In this document: piece by piece, positions 26,836 to 35,638 of the stretch
Numbering within the stretch: the first letter of the stretch is position 1
Layout of the letters: each line of letters opens with the position of its first letter
From: Halopiger djelfimassiliensis
Lineage (GTDB): Archaea > Halobacteriota > Halobacteria > Halobacteriales > Natrialbaceae
Assembly (NCBI RefSeq): GCF_000455365.1
Contig: NZ_HG315686.1
Location: 1 to 64,000, forward strand
Length of the DNA stretch: 64,000 bases
Direction of reading: 5' to 3'
The notes under the pieces: generated by a model
Database searches by the model: none
The model's input: only the letters and a program-made list of their open reading frames with translations
Told to the model about the DNA's origin: nothing
Made by a program: the position numbers and the translations under genes

Positions 26836-27603
26836 ATGAGTACGGACGACTCCAACGCCGAGCGGCAGGCGCATCGCACGTCCCCTGCAGTCGCCGTCGT
26901 CGATGCCCAGTCTCCCGGCAACGTCGGGACCATCGCTCGAGCGATGAAGAACTTCGGATTCGAGGACCTCCTGCTCGTCGACCCGCCGGAACTGGATCCC
27001 GACGGCGAGGCCTACGGTTTCGCAGGGCACGCTCGAGAGGACGTGTTGCCGAACGCGACCGAAGTTACCTTCGACCACCTCGTCGAGAACTACCATACGA
27101 TCGGCTGTACGGCGGTCACGAACGAAGACGACCGTAGCCACGTCCGGTTTCCGTTCTCGACGCCGGCGGATCTCGCGGCTCGATTGCCGACCGTCGAAGC
27201 GCCGACCGCACTCGTCTTCGGGCGCGAGCGTGTCGGACTAACCAACGAGGAGCTCGCCCGGATCGACGAGATCTGTTCGATTCCGGCAAGCGCCGAGTAT
27301 CCCGTTCTCAACCTCGGACAGGCTGCCACCGTTACCCTCTATGAACTTCGGTCGGTAACTCTCGCGGACGACGAGACCCAGCTTCCCGACCTCGAGCGCG
27401 TTCGGGCTCCCGAACCGACGATCGATCGGCTCTACGAACAGTGGGCGGCCCTGCTTGAGGAGATCAACCACCCGCCCGAAAAACGCGAGAAGACGATGCG
27501 GATGCTTCGGCGGGTGTACGGACGGGCCGATCTGACCGAACGCGAGGCCAACACGCTCATCGGATTGCTCCGTCGGGCGACGGAGCGGCCGGCCGAACGG
27601 TAG
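26836..27603 (+). CDS. trmJ: tRNA 2'-O-methyltransferase TrmJ (SPOUT family)
   Basis: A 255-residue SpoU-type methyltransferase that in archaea methylates the ribose of C32 in tRNA. It has the N-terminal P-G-N-V-G-T-I-A-R-A-M-K-N-F-G motif (29-43), L-V-F-G-R-E-R-V-G-L near residue 120, and the knot segment S-I-P-A-S-A-E-Y-P-V-L-N-L-G-Q-A (about 150-165) that holds S-adenosylmethionine. A helical C-terminal extension (about 190-250) matches TrmJ. It is transcribed away from the candidate origin. Confidence 0.92.
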   Translation: MSTDDSNAERQAHRTSPAVAVVDAQSPGNVGTIARAMKNFGFEDLLLVDPPELDPDGEAYGFAGHAREDVLPNATEVTFDHLVENYHTIGCTAVTNEDDRSHVRFPFSTPADLAARLPTVEAPTALVFGRERVGLTNEELARIDEICSIPASAEYPVLNLGQAATVTLYELRSVTLADDETQLPDLERVRAPEPTIDRLYEQWAALLEEINHPPEKREKTMRMLRRVYGRADLTEREANTLIGLLRRATERPAER

Positions 27604-27701
27604 GTCGATCCCACGTCACACGACGGGGTCGGTTGCGGCCGGCACCGGCACGGCCGGCAGGGCCATCACAGTGATGTAGCCGTAGCGACCAGCAACACGG
27701 G

Positions 27702-28733
27702 ATGACCACCCTCGACCGACGAACGACCCTGTGTCTGCTGGGCACGGGAACGGCAGCGCTGGCCGGCTGTTCGGAGACGACGGACGATACTGACGGAGCG
27801 ACCCAGTCGGACCCATCCGGGTCCGACGGCGATCCGGAGCCGACGATCGACGGCGATGGGAACATCCCGCCGTACGCGTCGATCTTCCCCCGAACCGACC
27901 GCTCCGAATCCCTCTACGGGACGATCGACGTCGGCACGATGCGGTCGTTACTCGAGGACGAACCTGCCGCGGAAGGCGAGGAACCGACGGACCCGCTCGT
28001 CAGGAACCCGGTCGTCATGGCGTTTCGTTGCCTGTACGGCCTCGGCGTGCTGGGGAATACGGACGGGTATCCCGCCTACAACGAACACAACGAGACTACC
28101 GACGGCGAGGAAACGTTCATCTTCGCCGACGGAGTCTATGCCCTCGTCGGCCGATACGATTTCGACGGGGTGACGGCCGCCCTCGAGTCGGCAGGGTACG
28201 TTCCGGAGACCGCCGAAGAGACGTACGCCGTCTACACCACCGACTCCGGCGGCGTCGTCGGCGTGACCGACGAGGTGTACGCCTTCGTCGATCCGACCGA
28301 CGATTCCGTGTCGGAACCGGTCGCTACCGTCGAGCGGACCGTCGCGACGGCGACAGGTGGACAGGAGCCGAAACACGAGACCGACGAGGCGTTCGAGCGA
28401 CTCCTTCGACTCGGTCGCTCCGACGGGATCACGGTCTGTCTCTCCGCCGCCGACGAGTTCTCGTCGACGAGCCTCGAGACGCTCGCGGAAACGGACGAGG
28501 ACGCGATCCCGTTCGCGTTCGACGCCTTCGACGGCGCGACCGGCGTCCACCAGCACCTCTCGATCGAGAACGAGGACGCCACTGCCCGGGCTGTCGTGAC
28601 CTTCGAGGAGTCTATCGACGCGGATCGACTCGAAGCGGAACTCGGATCCGAGGCCGATTCGACGACCGTCGTTCGCGACGACACCGCCGTCTCGGTCGAG
28701 GCCGAATACGCTGGCGACTTCGGGGACGGATGA
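27702..28733 (+). CDS. Haloarchaeal lipoprotein of unknown function
   Basis: A 343-residue exported protein with an N-terminal Tat-like signal (D-R-R-T-T-L) and lipobox L-A-G-C (cysteine about residue 23), followed by a low-complexity acidic linker. The mature part, from about residue 60, has two similar alpha/beta halves (near 110-170 and 270-330, each with a V-T/F-E-x-S/D-V type strand pattern) but no domain I can name. It may be a surface binding protein. It is 98 bases after trmJ on the same strand. Confidence 0.7.
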   Translation: MTTLDRRTTLCLLGTGTAALAGCSETTDDTDGATQSDPSGSDGDPEPTIDGDGNIPPYASIFPRTDRSESLYGTIDVGTMRSLLEDEPAAEGEEPTDPLVRNPVVMAFRCLYGLGVLGNTDGYPAYNEHNETTDGEETFIFADGVYALVGRYDFDGVTAALESAGYVPETAEETYAVYTTDSGGVVGVTDEVYAFVDPTDDSVSEPVATVERTVATATGGQEPKHETDEAFERLLRLGRSDGITVCLSAADEFSSTSLETLAETDEDAIPFAFDAFDGATGVHQHLSIENEDATARAVVTFEESIDADRLEAELGSEADSTTVVRDDTAVSVEAEYAGDFGDG

Positions 28734-28838
28734 CGATCGCGTGCCGACGCCGACCGCGTCGCGGACGCCGCTCACTCGAGAACAGTAGGCAGCGCTGACC
28801 CGGATCGGTTCTCCGTTCGGTCAGCCGGCTCCGCTCGT

Positions 28839-29522
28839 CTATAGCTGTGGTTTCGTCGTCGAAACCCCCGGCTTCTCGTCTGCTTCCGTGTCGCCGAGTT
28901 CGGTCCGTTTCGGCCGTGAGACGAACTGTCCCGACTCGGTGACAGTGCCGACCCAGCCACAGTCCGGACAGGCGAACGTTCCCTGTCCGTCGATGAGGTC
29001 GTTTCCGCAGTCGGGACAGGAACAGCCGTTGGAGGGGGCAGACGTAGCCTGAACGGACGTCTCCGCTTTCGTTTCGCCCTCCAGCGGGGTCGGGAACTCG
29101 CCGGTCCGGAGTTTGGCGATCGCTTCGTCGGTCGTATACGTCGTCTCGCCGTCAGTGTGGGGGAACACGCCGACGAGTTCGTCGTCTCGATAGAGTTCGA
29201 GGCACAGAAGCGGCGTCACGAGTAACTCCGTTGTTTCGCCGGTCACCTGCGACGTTCTCGTGCGCTCTCTGAACGGCGGTCGGATGCTCACGCCGTGGCG
29301 GTCGGCCCAGTCGAGAAACCGATCGTATCGCTCTCGAACCTCCTGATGGGGGCTCGAGTCCGACCGGGAGACTTCCTTGGGCCAGCTCCGGATCAGGAGA
29401 TCGTCGATCGTCCCCTCCGATTCACACACCTGCAACGTTTCGATCTGGCTGTCGATCGGTTCCAGGAGTAACGGTGCACGGACGTGGCAGACGACGGTTA
29501 GCTCGGGTGACGCGTCGCTCAT
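28839..29522 (-). CDS. Haloarchaeal protein with C-terminal zinc ribbon
   Basis: A 227-residue acidic protein. The N-terminal half (residues about 8-130) is an alpha/beta domain starting L-T-V-V-C-H-V-R-A-P found in haloarchaeal proteins often annotated as HTH-like, though I cannot see a helix-turn-helix with confidence. Residues about 165-190 carry a zinc ribbon, C-S-C-P-D-C-G and C-P-D-C-G-W. A polar tail ends the protein. Its function is unknown; DNA or RNA binding through the ribbon is a guess. Confidence 0.65.
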   Translation of the reverse strand: MSDASPELTVVCHVRAPLLLEPIDSQIETLQVCESEGTIDDLLIRSWPKEVSRSDSSPHQEVRERYDRFLDWADRHGVSIRPPFRERTRTSQVTGETTELLVTPLLCLELYRDDELVGVFPHTDGETTYTTDEAIAKLRTGEFPTPLEGETKAETSVQATSAPSNGCSCPDCGNDLIDGQGTFACPDCGWVGTVTESGQFVSRPKRTELGDTEADEKPGVSTTKPQL

Positions 29523-29652
29523 TGGTTCTCGTCGGATTGTCCAACGTCTCCACTAATAAACGTTCCCGGGTGAGAATATGTGACAAGAGGCGGTATCGAC
29601 GGGACCTCGTACGGTTTTCGAGATCACACGAAATGACGCCGCTCCGTCGCGG

Positions 29653-30681
29653 TTATTGCTCGATATCGGCCGATTCGGCGTCGGCGGATACGCCGCCATC
29701 GGTTCGGGGCTGAGCACGGTCGTGCGCCCCGTCGTGTGACGGTGCCGTCGTCGGCTCTCTCCACGACCGCAGGAGTCGACGGAGCGCGCGCCGCTTGACG
29801 AGGCTGAAACCTGCCAGGATCGTCACGAGGCCGACGATCGTCAGCGAGTCGACGACCGATCCGAGAACGAGCCAGCTGACGAGGATAGCCACCGCTGGCT
29901 CGGCGTAGCCGACGAGGTTGACCTGAATCGCGCCGCTTCGATCGAGCAGCTGGAAGTACAGCAGGAACGCGAAGACCCCGGAGACGAGGGTGAGATAGAG
30001 ATACGAGAGGATCGCTGTCGACGTAGCCTCGATCGCTGCTATCGATTCCCCGCGCAGGAGTGCCCACCCGAGCAACACGCCGGCCCCGATCAGCATCGCC
30101 CACGCTTCCAGCGACTCGAGCGGGAGCTCCGATTCGATCGGTCTAACGAGCACGCCGCCGAGCGCGAACGCGACCGCAGCGCCGAAGACGAGCGCAGCAC
30201 CGACCGTCATGGTATCCCCGAGGATGGCCGGATCCGGTCGAACGACGAGGACGACGCCGATCAGTCCCAGGGCGAACCCAACGAGACCGAGCCGACCCAG
30301 TCGCTCGTCCGGAAGCAACACGCTGGCGAAGGCCACGGTGAGGATCGGCGCGGTGCTGATGATCGTCGCGGCGACCGCACCGGAAACGTACAGTTCGCCG
30401 ATATACAGCAGGCCGTGATAGAGCGCGATCACGAAGACGCCGGCGACGGTTACGGCGAGCCACTCCCCTCGACCCTGCGGCCACACCCGATCGGCGACGA
30501 GAGACGCGTATCCGAGGACGATCAGCCCCGCCAGAGCGTACCGTAGACCCGCGAACAGCAGCGGTGGAACGTGCTCGAGTCCGACTTCGATCGCCACGAA
30601 CGAACTTCCCCAACAGAGTGCCAGCATCGAAAAGAGTACCGCGTCGCGGTACCCGGCTGGCAGGATCTTCGAGTGAGTCAT
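29653..30681 (-). CDS. EamA/DMT-family transporter
   Basis: A 342-residue membrane protein with ten predicted helices in two EamA repeats (about 15-150 and 160-300), followed by a charged cytoplasmic tail. Signature positions are W-G-S-S-F-V-A-I-E near residue 24 and the L-G-E/D-type pattern L-L-P-D-E-R-L-G after helix 4. The family exports amino acids, nucleosides or other metabolites. It is divergent from an Lrp/AsnC regulator gene with 179 bases between them, which hints at amino-acid-linked control. Confidence 0.88.
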   Translation of the reverse strand: MTHSKILPAGYRDAVLFSMLALCWGSSFVAIEVGLEHVPPLLFAGLRYALAGLIVLGYASLVADRVWPQGRGEWLAVTVAGVFVIALYHGLLYIGELYVSGAVAATIISTAPILTVAFASVLLPDERLGRLGLVGFALGLIGVVLVVRPDPAILGDTMTVGAALVFGAAVAFALGGVLVRPIESELPLESLEAWAMLIGAGVLLGWALLRGESIAAIEATSTAILSYLYLTLVSGVFAFLLYFQLLDRSGAIQVNLVGYAEPAVAILVSWLVLGSVVDSLTIVGLVTILAGFSLVKRRALRRLLRSWREPTTAPSHDGAHDRAQPRTDGGVSADAESADIEQ

Positions 30682-30715
30682 ATCCAGTTCGAAGCTATCT
30701 CTCGTATTTAGGTCC

Positions 30716-30805
30716 TTCTACAACGAACGCCGAATATCTGAATTGAAAACCACACATATGGATCAGACACAAACAGAACCCGAATACCGGTATAAAGTTG
30801 TAGAA
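30716..30805. promoter_or_regulatory. Paired 9-base sites in the divergent EamA/Lrp promoter
   Basis: TTCTACAAC (30716-30724) recurs in reverse orientation as GTTGTAGAA (30797-30805). One site lies 35 bases before the transporter start and the other 56 bases before the regulator start. A perfect palindrome, ATACCGGTAT (30784-30793), sits between them. These are good candidates for operators of the adjacent Lrp-type protein. Confidence 0.4.
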
Positions 30806-30860
30806 ACCTCCAATTACCTCAGTCGGGAGATATTTGTATCGCACCGCCGATCGTCCACGT

Positions 30861-31343
30861 ATGGACGAGCGCGACGTTCGATTGTTGAAGGCCATCTCCG
30901 AACTCGGAACGGGGAGTCCCGAACGACTCCACGAAGAAACGGGCATCCCCGTCTCGACCATTCACTACCGCCTCTCGAACCTCCGGGAGGAGGGAGTGAT
31001 TACGAACGATCGGTACGACATCGACCTCGAGAAACTCGGACTCGGCGTCACCGTGATCGTCGAGGTGCACGCCGATTATCAGGGTTCCTACGAGACGTTC
31101 GCGGATCGACTGCTCACGGTCGAAGGGGTCACCAACGTCTTCTTTACGATGGGGAAGACGGACTTCATCGTCGTGGCCCGACTGAGCGACAGCGACATGG
31201 TCGAGCGACTCATCGCGGACTTCGAGCAGCTAGAGGGCGTCGAACGGACCGACTCGACGTTCGTGATCTCCGCAATCGAGGAACGGGATGCGCTCCAGAG
31301 TTACGAGTTAGAGACGTTGCTCGAGGAACTGGTCGACGCGTAG
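30861..31343 (+). CDS. Lrp/AsnC-family transcription regulator
   Basis: A 160-residue regulator. The N-terminal winged helix (1-60) has D-E-R-D-V-R-L-L-K-A-I and the recognition helix V-S-T-I-H-Y-R-L-S-N-L. The C-terminal RAM/AsnC ligand domain (65-150) has V-E-V-H-A-D-Y, V-F-F-T-M-G-K-T-D and V-V-A-R. Such proteins sense amino acids or other small ligands as octamers. A TATA-like GATATTTG at 30829-30836 lies about 25 bases upstream, so the mRNA is probably leaderless from ATG 30861. The adjacent exporter gene is the natural target. Confidence 0.9.
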   Translation: MDERDVRLLKAISELGTGSPERLHEETGIPVSTIHYRLSNLREEGVITNDRYDIDLEKLGLGVTVIVEVHADYQGSYETFADRLLTVEGVTNVFFTMGKTDFIVVARLSDSDMVERLIADFEQLEGVERTDSTFVISAIEERDALQSYELETLLEELVDA

Positions 31344-31470
31344 CGCACCATCCGTCGATGTTCGAAACCATCCATCGGTATGAGTCGTTCTCGAAGGTGA
31401 CTGGCTCGTCCTGGCACAGCAGTGGTCGCCGTATCACCGACGGGTGTAAGGCACGCCAGATGACCGTGAG

Positions 31471-32649
31471 TCACGTCGAATCCGGCTCGGTGTTGCGAAG
31501 ACACCGTTTCAGGACGTATGTTCCTCCGCCGATTCCTGCGAACGTCCCCACGACGCCGAATCCAGGGAGACCATCGCCAGCGCCGTCGGTGGTGCCGTCG
31601 TCCTGCCATTGAAGAACCGGATAGTCGTCAGGAGCGGTCTGAACCGCCCACGTTTCCTCGAAATCGAGGCCTTCCATAGCATCTCTCGCAGTCTTGCCTT
31701 GCATTTCGGCCGCCGTGAGACCAGTGACGTCACCGTCGCCCGATCCAATTCCTTCGGACTGGCCTGATGATTCGGTGTCCCAGTACCCGGCTGTCACCAG
31801 ATCATCTTCATGAGATCCAACGAAGCCGCCGATATTCTCCTCGCCAGTCACGTCGCCAGCCACCCATGACTCCGCCACCTCGCCATTGTGGTTCCACCCA
31901 ACGAGGCCGCCAACGTTCCGGTTGCCAGTGATTTGGACATCACTTACAGACGACTCTCCCACCTCGCTGGGGTTGTACCCGACGAGGCCGCCGACATGCC
32001 GGTTGCCAGTGATTTGGACGTCATTCACAGACGATTCCGTTACCTTGCCATAGTTCCCCCCGACGAGGCCGCCGACCTCCTCGTTGCCGTCAGTTATTTC
32101 GGCGATACTCACGGATGACTCCGCCACTTCACCGGAGCTGCCGTTCGACCCAACGAGGCCGCCGACCCGCTTGTTCCCAGCAATCTCAGCGTCAGTAATA
32201 ATTACATTCTTAACTGTTCCACCGTTTCCACCGAAGAACCCAACACAATTCGCTGCTGATCGTTTGATCTCCAGATCAGCGATCTCGTGGCCGTTTCCGT
32301 CGAACGTTCCGGTAAACTCGAGACCTGGGCAGATCCCACCATCACCGATCGGCTCCCATCCATCCTCGGGGTCGCCGACGTGCTCGTCGTACCCCGCCGT
32401 CTCCTCGTCGAGATCAGTCACCAGCACGTAGTCGCCATAGAGATCGTTCCGGATGGCGTTCAGGTCGTTCCAGTCTTCGATCTCGGTGGCATTTTCCTGT
32501 GTGTCCTCGTCGTCCGTGGTCGCGGCACGGACGGCCCCACCAGTGGTTCCAACGCCCAACGCGGTCCCAAACCCGGCTGCTCCGACCCCGTGGAGAACAC
32601 TTCGACGGTCGACGTGCGATATACTCGAATCAGCAGCGTCGTCGCTCAT
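31471..32649 (-). CDS. Exported GLUG-repeat surface protein with PGF-type anchor
   Basis: A 392-residue exported protein. The leader has D-R-R-S-V-L-H-G, a Tat signal, with a non-lipid cut near A-V-R-A-A. The middle carries at least five GLUG-type repeats (V-G-G-L-V-G about every 26-27 residues), which form beta-solenoids in adhesins. Near the end, P-G-F-G-V-V followed by a hydrophobic segment and basic residues resembles a PGF-CTERM archaeosortase signal, though a further 8-residue polar tail is odd. The DNA of the repeats is a tandem array with an 81-base period. Start 32649 has a TATA-like ATAATTAT at 32668-32675. Confidence 0.85.
   Translation of the reverse strand: MSDDAADSSISHVDRRSVLHGVGAAGFGTALGVGTTGGAVRAATTDDEDTQENATEIEDWNDLNAIRNDLYGDYVLVTDLDEETAGYDEHVGDPEDGWEPIGDGGICPGLEFTGTFDGNGHEIADLEIKRSAANCVGFFGGNGGTVKNVIITDAEIAGNKRVGGLVGSNGSSGEVAESSVSIAEITDGNEEVGGLVGGNYGKVTESSVNDVQITGNRHVGGLVGYNPSEVGESSVSDVQITGNRNVGGLVGWNHNGEVAESWVAGDVTGEENIGGFVGSHEDDLVTAGYWDTESSGQSEGIGSGDGDVTGLTAAEMQGKTARDAMEGLDFEETWAVQTAPDDYPVLQWQDDGTTDGAGDGLPGFGVVGTFAGIGGGTYVLKRCLRNTEPDST
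31880..32170. repeat. 81-base tandem repeat inside the GLUG protein gene
   Basis: The segment GTTGCCAGTGATTTGGAC recurs at 31921 and 32002, 81 bases apart, with its flanks largely conserved; more diverged units lie on both sides. Each unit encodes one 27-residue V-G-G-L-V-G repeat. Confidence 0.75.
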
Positions 32650-32982
32650 GAATGTAATACTGCTAAGATAATTATGATAGGTGTTGCGATACGAACCGAG
32701 GGTATTTTCTCTCTGGGTGACCTGCAGTCGACCCGCTCGCACGGCTTGAGAGAGGGTTCCTTTCCCCGTGGCACAAACCATCTGCCCCCTCTGAATTGCG
32801 CCCTTCGAGGAGGCCCACGAAAAAAGCCGAACCACACTGCGTTCGGCGTCTGTTCTCACTACCATTCCACACTGAAGAATATCACGGCCCGGGGCCTTCG
32901 TATCGTCTGAGTAGCGGGACAGTCCGAAAGCGAAAAACGGACCGATCGTCAGCGGTTTCGACGCTACCCGGTCACACGGGGT
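32650..32982. other. Intergenic region, promoter of the GLUG gene
   Basis: This 333-base gap holds the A/T-rich promoter of the leftward GLUG gene at its left end and the 5'-distal space after the gatE stop on the right. The open frames here give cysteine/arginine-rich products and are not called. I see no RNA gene. Confidence 0.6.
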
Positions 32983-34857
32983 TCAGGCTCGCTTCTGAAT
33001 CTCCTCGCGGAGCAACTGGCTCACGAGGTCGCCGTCGGCTTTCCCGCGGAGCGCGCCCATGCACTCGCCCATGAGCCCCGAGAACGCCTGCATGCCTTCT
33101 TCTCGGACCTGCGTTTCGTTCCGTTCGACGACCTCCACGACGGCTTCGCGGACTTCTTCCTCGTCGGCCCCGCCGAGACCCGCTTCCTCGGCCGCCGCCT
33201 CGGCGGTCAGGTCGGGATCCTTCGCGAGCGCCGTCAGGAGGTCCGGCACGCCTTCGTTCGGCAGGTCGCCGTTCTCGACCATCTCGAGGGTCTCCGCGAG
33301 GTGGTCGTCCGTCAGGTTCTCGACGGTCACCTCGTCCCGCCGCAGTTCCGTCAGGGTCGATTCCAGCGTCGTCGCGGCCAGCGTCGGGTCGATCCCGTCG
33401 GCGACGACGTCCTCGAACAGCGGCATATACTCGCCGTAGGCGACCTGTTCGGCCAGTCCCGCGTCGAGTCCGTACTCGTCCTGGTAGCGGTCGACCTTCT
33501 CGGTCAGCAACTCGGGTTCGGGCACGTCGCTCGGATCCGGTTCCACCGGCGGGACGTCCGTCTCGGGGTACATCCGCGCCGCACCGGGAAGCGGCCGCAG
33601 GTAGCGGGTCGTTCCGTCGTCGTTCGCGCCGCGGGTCTCCTCGGGGACGCCCTCGAACGCGGTTTCGGCCCGCTCGGCGGCGGCTTCGATCGCGGCCTCG
33701 GCGACGTCCGTGTCGTCGGCGACGATGGCGACGGCGTCCTCCGAACCGGTGCCGACCGCCTCGTGCAGCGCCGCGACCTCGTCTTCGGTGACGCCGTAGG
33801 CGGGCAACTCGTCCGTATGGAAGATGCCGCCAGCGCCGTGGCGTTTCGCGTGGTCGGAAAGTTCCGTCCCGAGACGGCGGTCCGGCGCGATCTCGCGGCC
33901 GACGAGACCGTCGAAGCCGTAGAGGGGGACGGCCATCACGGTGCCTCCCGCGTTCAACGCACCGGCGATAACGCCGCTGTCGGTGTCCTCGAACACGCCG
34001 GTCACGTCCTGTACCTCGCCAACCGATCCGTCGCGGTCCCGTAGCTCCTCGGCGATCTCGACCAGTTCGACCTGCCGGGCGACCTCGTTGCGGACGATGT
34101 CGTCGATGTCGTCCAAGCTCTGGACGCCCTTGATCTCGACGCGAGCGCCCTCCTCGATCGAGACGTTGACGTCCTGTCGGATCGTCCCGAGACCGCGCTT
34201 GACTTTCCCCGTCGAGCGAAGCAGCATGCCGATGCGTTCGGCGGCCTCGAGTGCCTGGTCGGGCGTCGAGATGTCCGGACTCGTCCCGATCTCGACCAGC
34301 GGAATCCCGAGCCGATCGAGGCTATAGCGGACGCCGTCGTCGGTTTCCGCGACGCGCTGGGCGCTTTCCTCCTCGAGCATGAGGTCCTCGATGCCGACCG
34401 GCCCGTCGCTGGTCTCGATCTCGCCGTCGGTCGCGATCAACGTCGAGCGCTGGAACCCCGACGTGTTGGAGCCGTCAACGACGATCTTTCGCATGACGTG
34501 GGCCTGATCGACTGGCTCCATATCGAGCAGCTGGGCGATCTCGAGCGTCGTTTCGAGGGCCTCGGCGTCGAGTTGGTGGGGCGGCTCGTCGTCTTCCTCG
34601 ACCAGACAGGTCGAATCGTACGCGAGGTACTCGAACTCGCGGTCGACCTTGCTCTCCTCGAGGGCGGCCTCGTCGATCTCGCCCAGTTCGCTTCGGGTCG
34701 GATGGAGGTACCGCGTGAACGTCCGCGTCGACTCCTCGGGTTCGCGAAGGGTGGTCGGACACTGACAGAACAGCTTCGTCGCCGTCTCGAGTTGCTGGTG
34801 GATCTCCAGCCCGGCGACGAGTCCGAGCTCGTCGTAGTCGTACTCGGTTTCGGTCAT
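32983..34857 (-). CDS. gatE: Glutamyl-tRNA(Gln) amidotransferase subunit E
   Basis: A 624-residue archaeal subunit that, with GatD, converts Glu-tRNA(Gln) into Gln-tRNA(Gln). It starts Y-D-Y-D-E-L-G-L-V-A-G-L-E-I-H-Q-Q-L, the family N-terminus, and contains T-S-G-F-Q-R-S, V-E-I-G-T-S-P-D-I and the R-Q-D-V-N-V-S-I stretch typical of GatB/GatE. An AspRS-like insertion lies in the middle, and the helical YqeY-type tail ends G-E-C-M-G-A-L-R-G-K-A-D-G, which grips the tRNA. GatD is not in the window. The length is normal. Confidence 0.97.
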   Translation of the reverse strand: MTETEYDYDELGLVAGLEIHQQLETATKLFCQCPTTLREPEESTRTFTRYLHPTRSELGEIDEAALEESKVDREFEYLAYDSTCLVEEDDEPPHQLDAEALETTLEIAQLLDMEPVDQAHVMRKIVVDGSNTSGFQRSTLIATDGEIETSDGPVGIEDLMLEEESAQRVAETDDGVRYSLDRLGIPLVEIGTSPDISTPDQALEAAERIGMLLRSTGKVKRGLGTIRQDVNVSIEEGARVEIKGVQSLDDIDDIVRNEVARQVELVEIAEELRDRDGSVGEVQDVTGVFEDTDSGVIAGALNAGGTVMAVPLYGFDGLVGREIAPDRRLGTELSDHAKRHGAGGIFHTDELPAYGVTEDEVAALHEAVGTGSEDAVAIVADDTDVAEAAIEAAAERAETAFEGVPEETRGANDDGTTRYLRPLPGAARMYPETDVPPVEPDPSDVPEPELLTEKVDRYQDEYGLDAGLAEQVAYGEYMPLFEDVVADGIDPTLAATTLESTLTELRRDEVTVENLTDDHLAETLEMVENGDLPNEGVPDLLTALAKDPDLTAEAAAEEAGLGGADEEEVREAVVEVVERNETQVREEGMQAFSGLMGECMGALRGKADGDLVSQLLREEIQKRA

Positions 34858-34922
34858 TGACGGCCACTCGGTGGCGGAGGGGTAAAAAACCGTCCAGTCC
34901 GGGTTCGGACGCAGGCGTCCGG

Positions 34923-35459
34923 CTAGTCGTCCATCGACAGGTCGAACCCACCCTCGAACACGACGTCGCCGCGCATCGTCTCCGGATGATACTCGCAGTA
35001 GTACTCGGCCGCGTCCTCGCTCGCCTCGAAGGTCATCGAAACGGCCTCTCCCGCCGTCTCCGACGAGTCGGACTCCTCGAGTTCCTCGCCGTCCGCCGAC
35101 TCGACGATCAGTTCGTGTTCCGCGCCGTCGACGTTGATCCAGACGAGTTCGTACTCCCGGCCGGCCTCGAGGTTCAACGGCGGATTCTCCTCGCCTTCGA
35201 TCTCCGCCGGCGCGATGCCGTACCAGTACTCGGTTCGACCGGCGAGGATGATCGACAGGCGGTCGCCGTCACCCGCTGTTCCGGAGCCATCGGTCTCACT
35301 CCCGTCGGACCCGTGGTGCTCGTTGTGATGCCCGTCATCGTGGTGGGTTCCGTCTCCGTCGTCACCTTGAGCGCCTGCAGTGCCTGCGATCCCGGCAGTC
35401 GCGGCTATCGCACCGACACGTTTCATCGCCGTTCGCCGAGTGTGTCCGGGTTCGTTCAT
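34923..35459 (-). CDS. Tat-exported cupredoxin (halocyanin-like copper protein)
   Basis: A 178-residue blue-copper-type protein. The Tat signal has R8-R9 and ends near A-G-A-Q-G (about 32), with no lipobox cysteine. A linker rich in His and Asp (38-60, with H-H pairs at 39-40, 44-45 and 48-49) is followed by the cupredoxin domain. Copper ligands are H115, C155, H158 and M162, in C-E-Y-H-P-E-T-M. Electron transfer outside the membrane is the likely role. The start MNEPG (35459) is preferred to an upstream ATG six codons away. It lies 65 bases upstream of nothing related; gatE is the neighbour. Confidence 0.88.
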   Translation of the reverse strand: MNEPGHTRRTAMKRVGAIAATAGIAGTAGAQGDDGDGTHHDDGHHNEHHGSDGSETDGSGTAGDGDRLSIILAGRTEYWYGIAPAEIEGEENPPLNLEAGREYELVWINVDGAEHELIVESADGEELEESDSSETAGEAVSMTFEASEDAAEYYCEYHPETMRGDVVFEGGFDLSMDD

Positions 35460-35638
35460 ACGACTCGCTCGAGGCACCGGTCGAAGAAAAACACGAACGT
35501 TCGTTTCTCGCCCCAGACTGACATTGAGAGCCGAACCGGCTGGCCCCAGTCGCTACCCCCGAATGGAATCGATTCGCGGTTTCCGTAGCGGACTATTACG
35601 CCCACTCGAGCGCTTCGAGCCGTCGCGAAGTGATGTTT

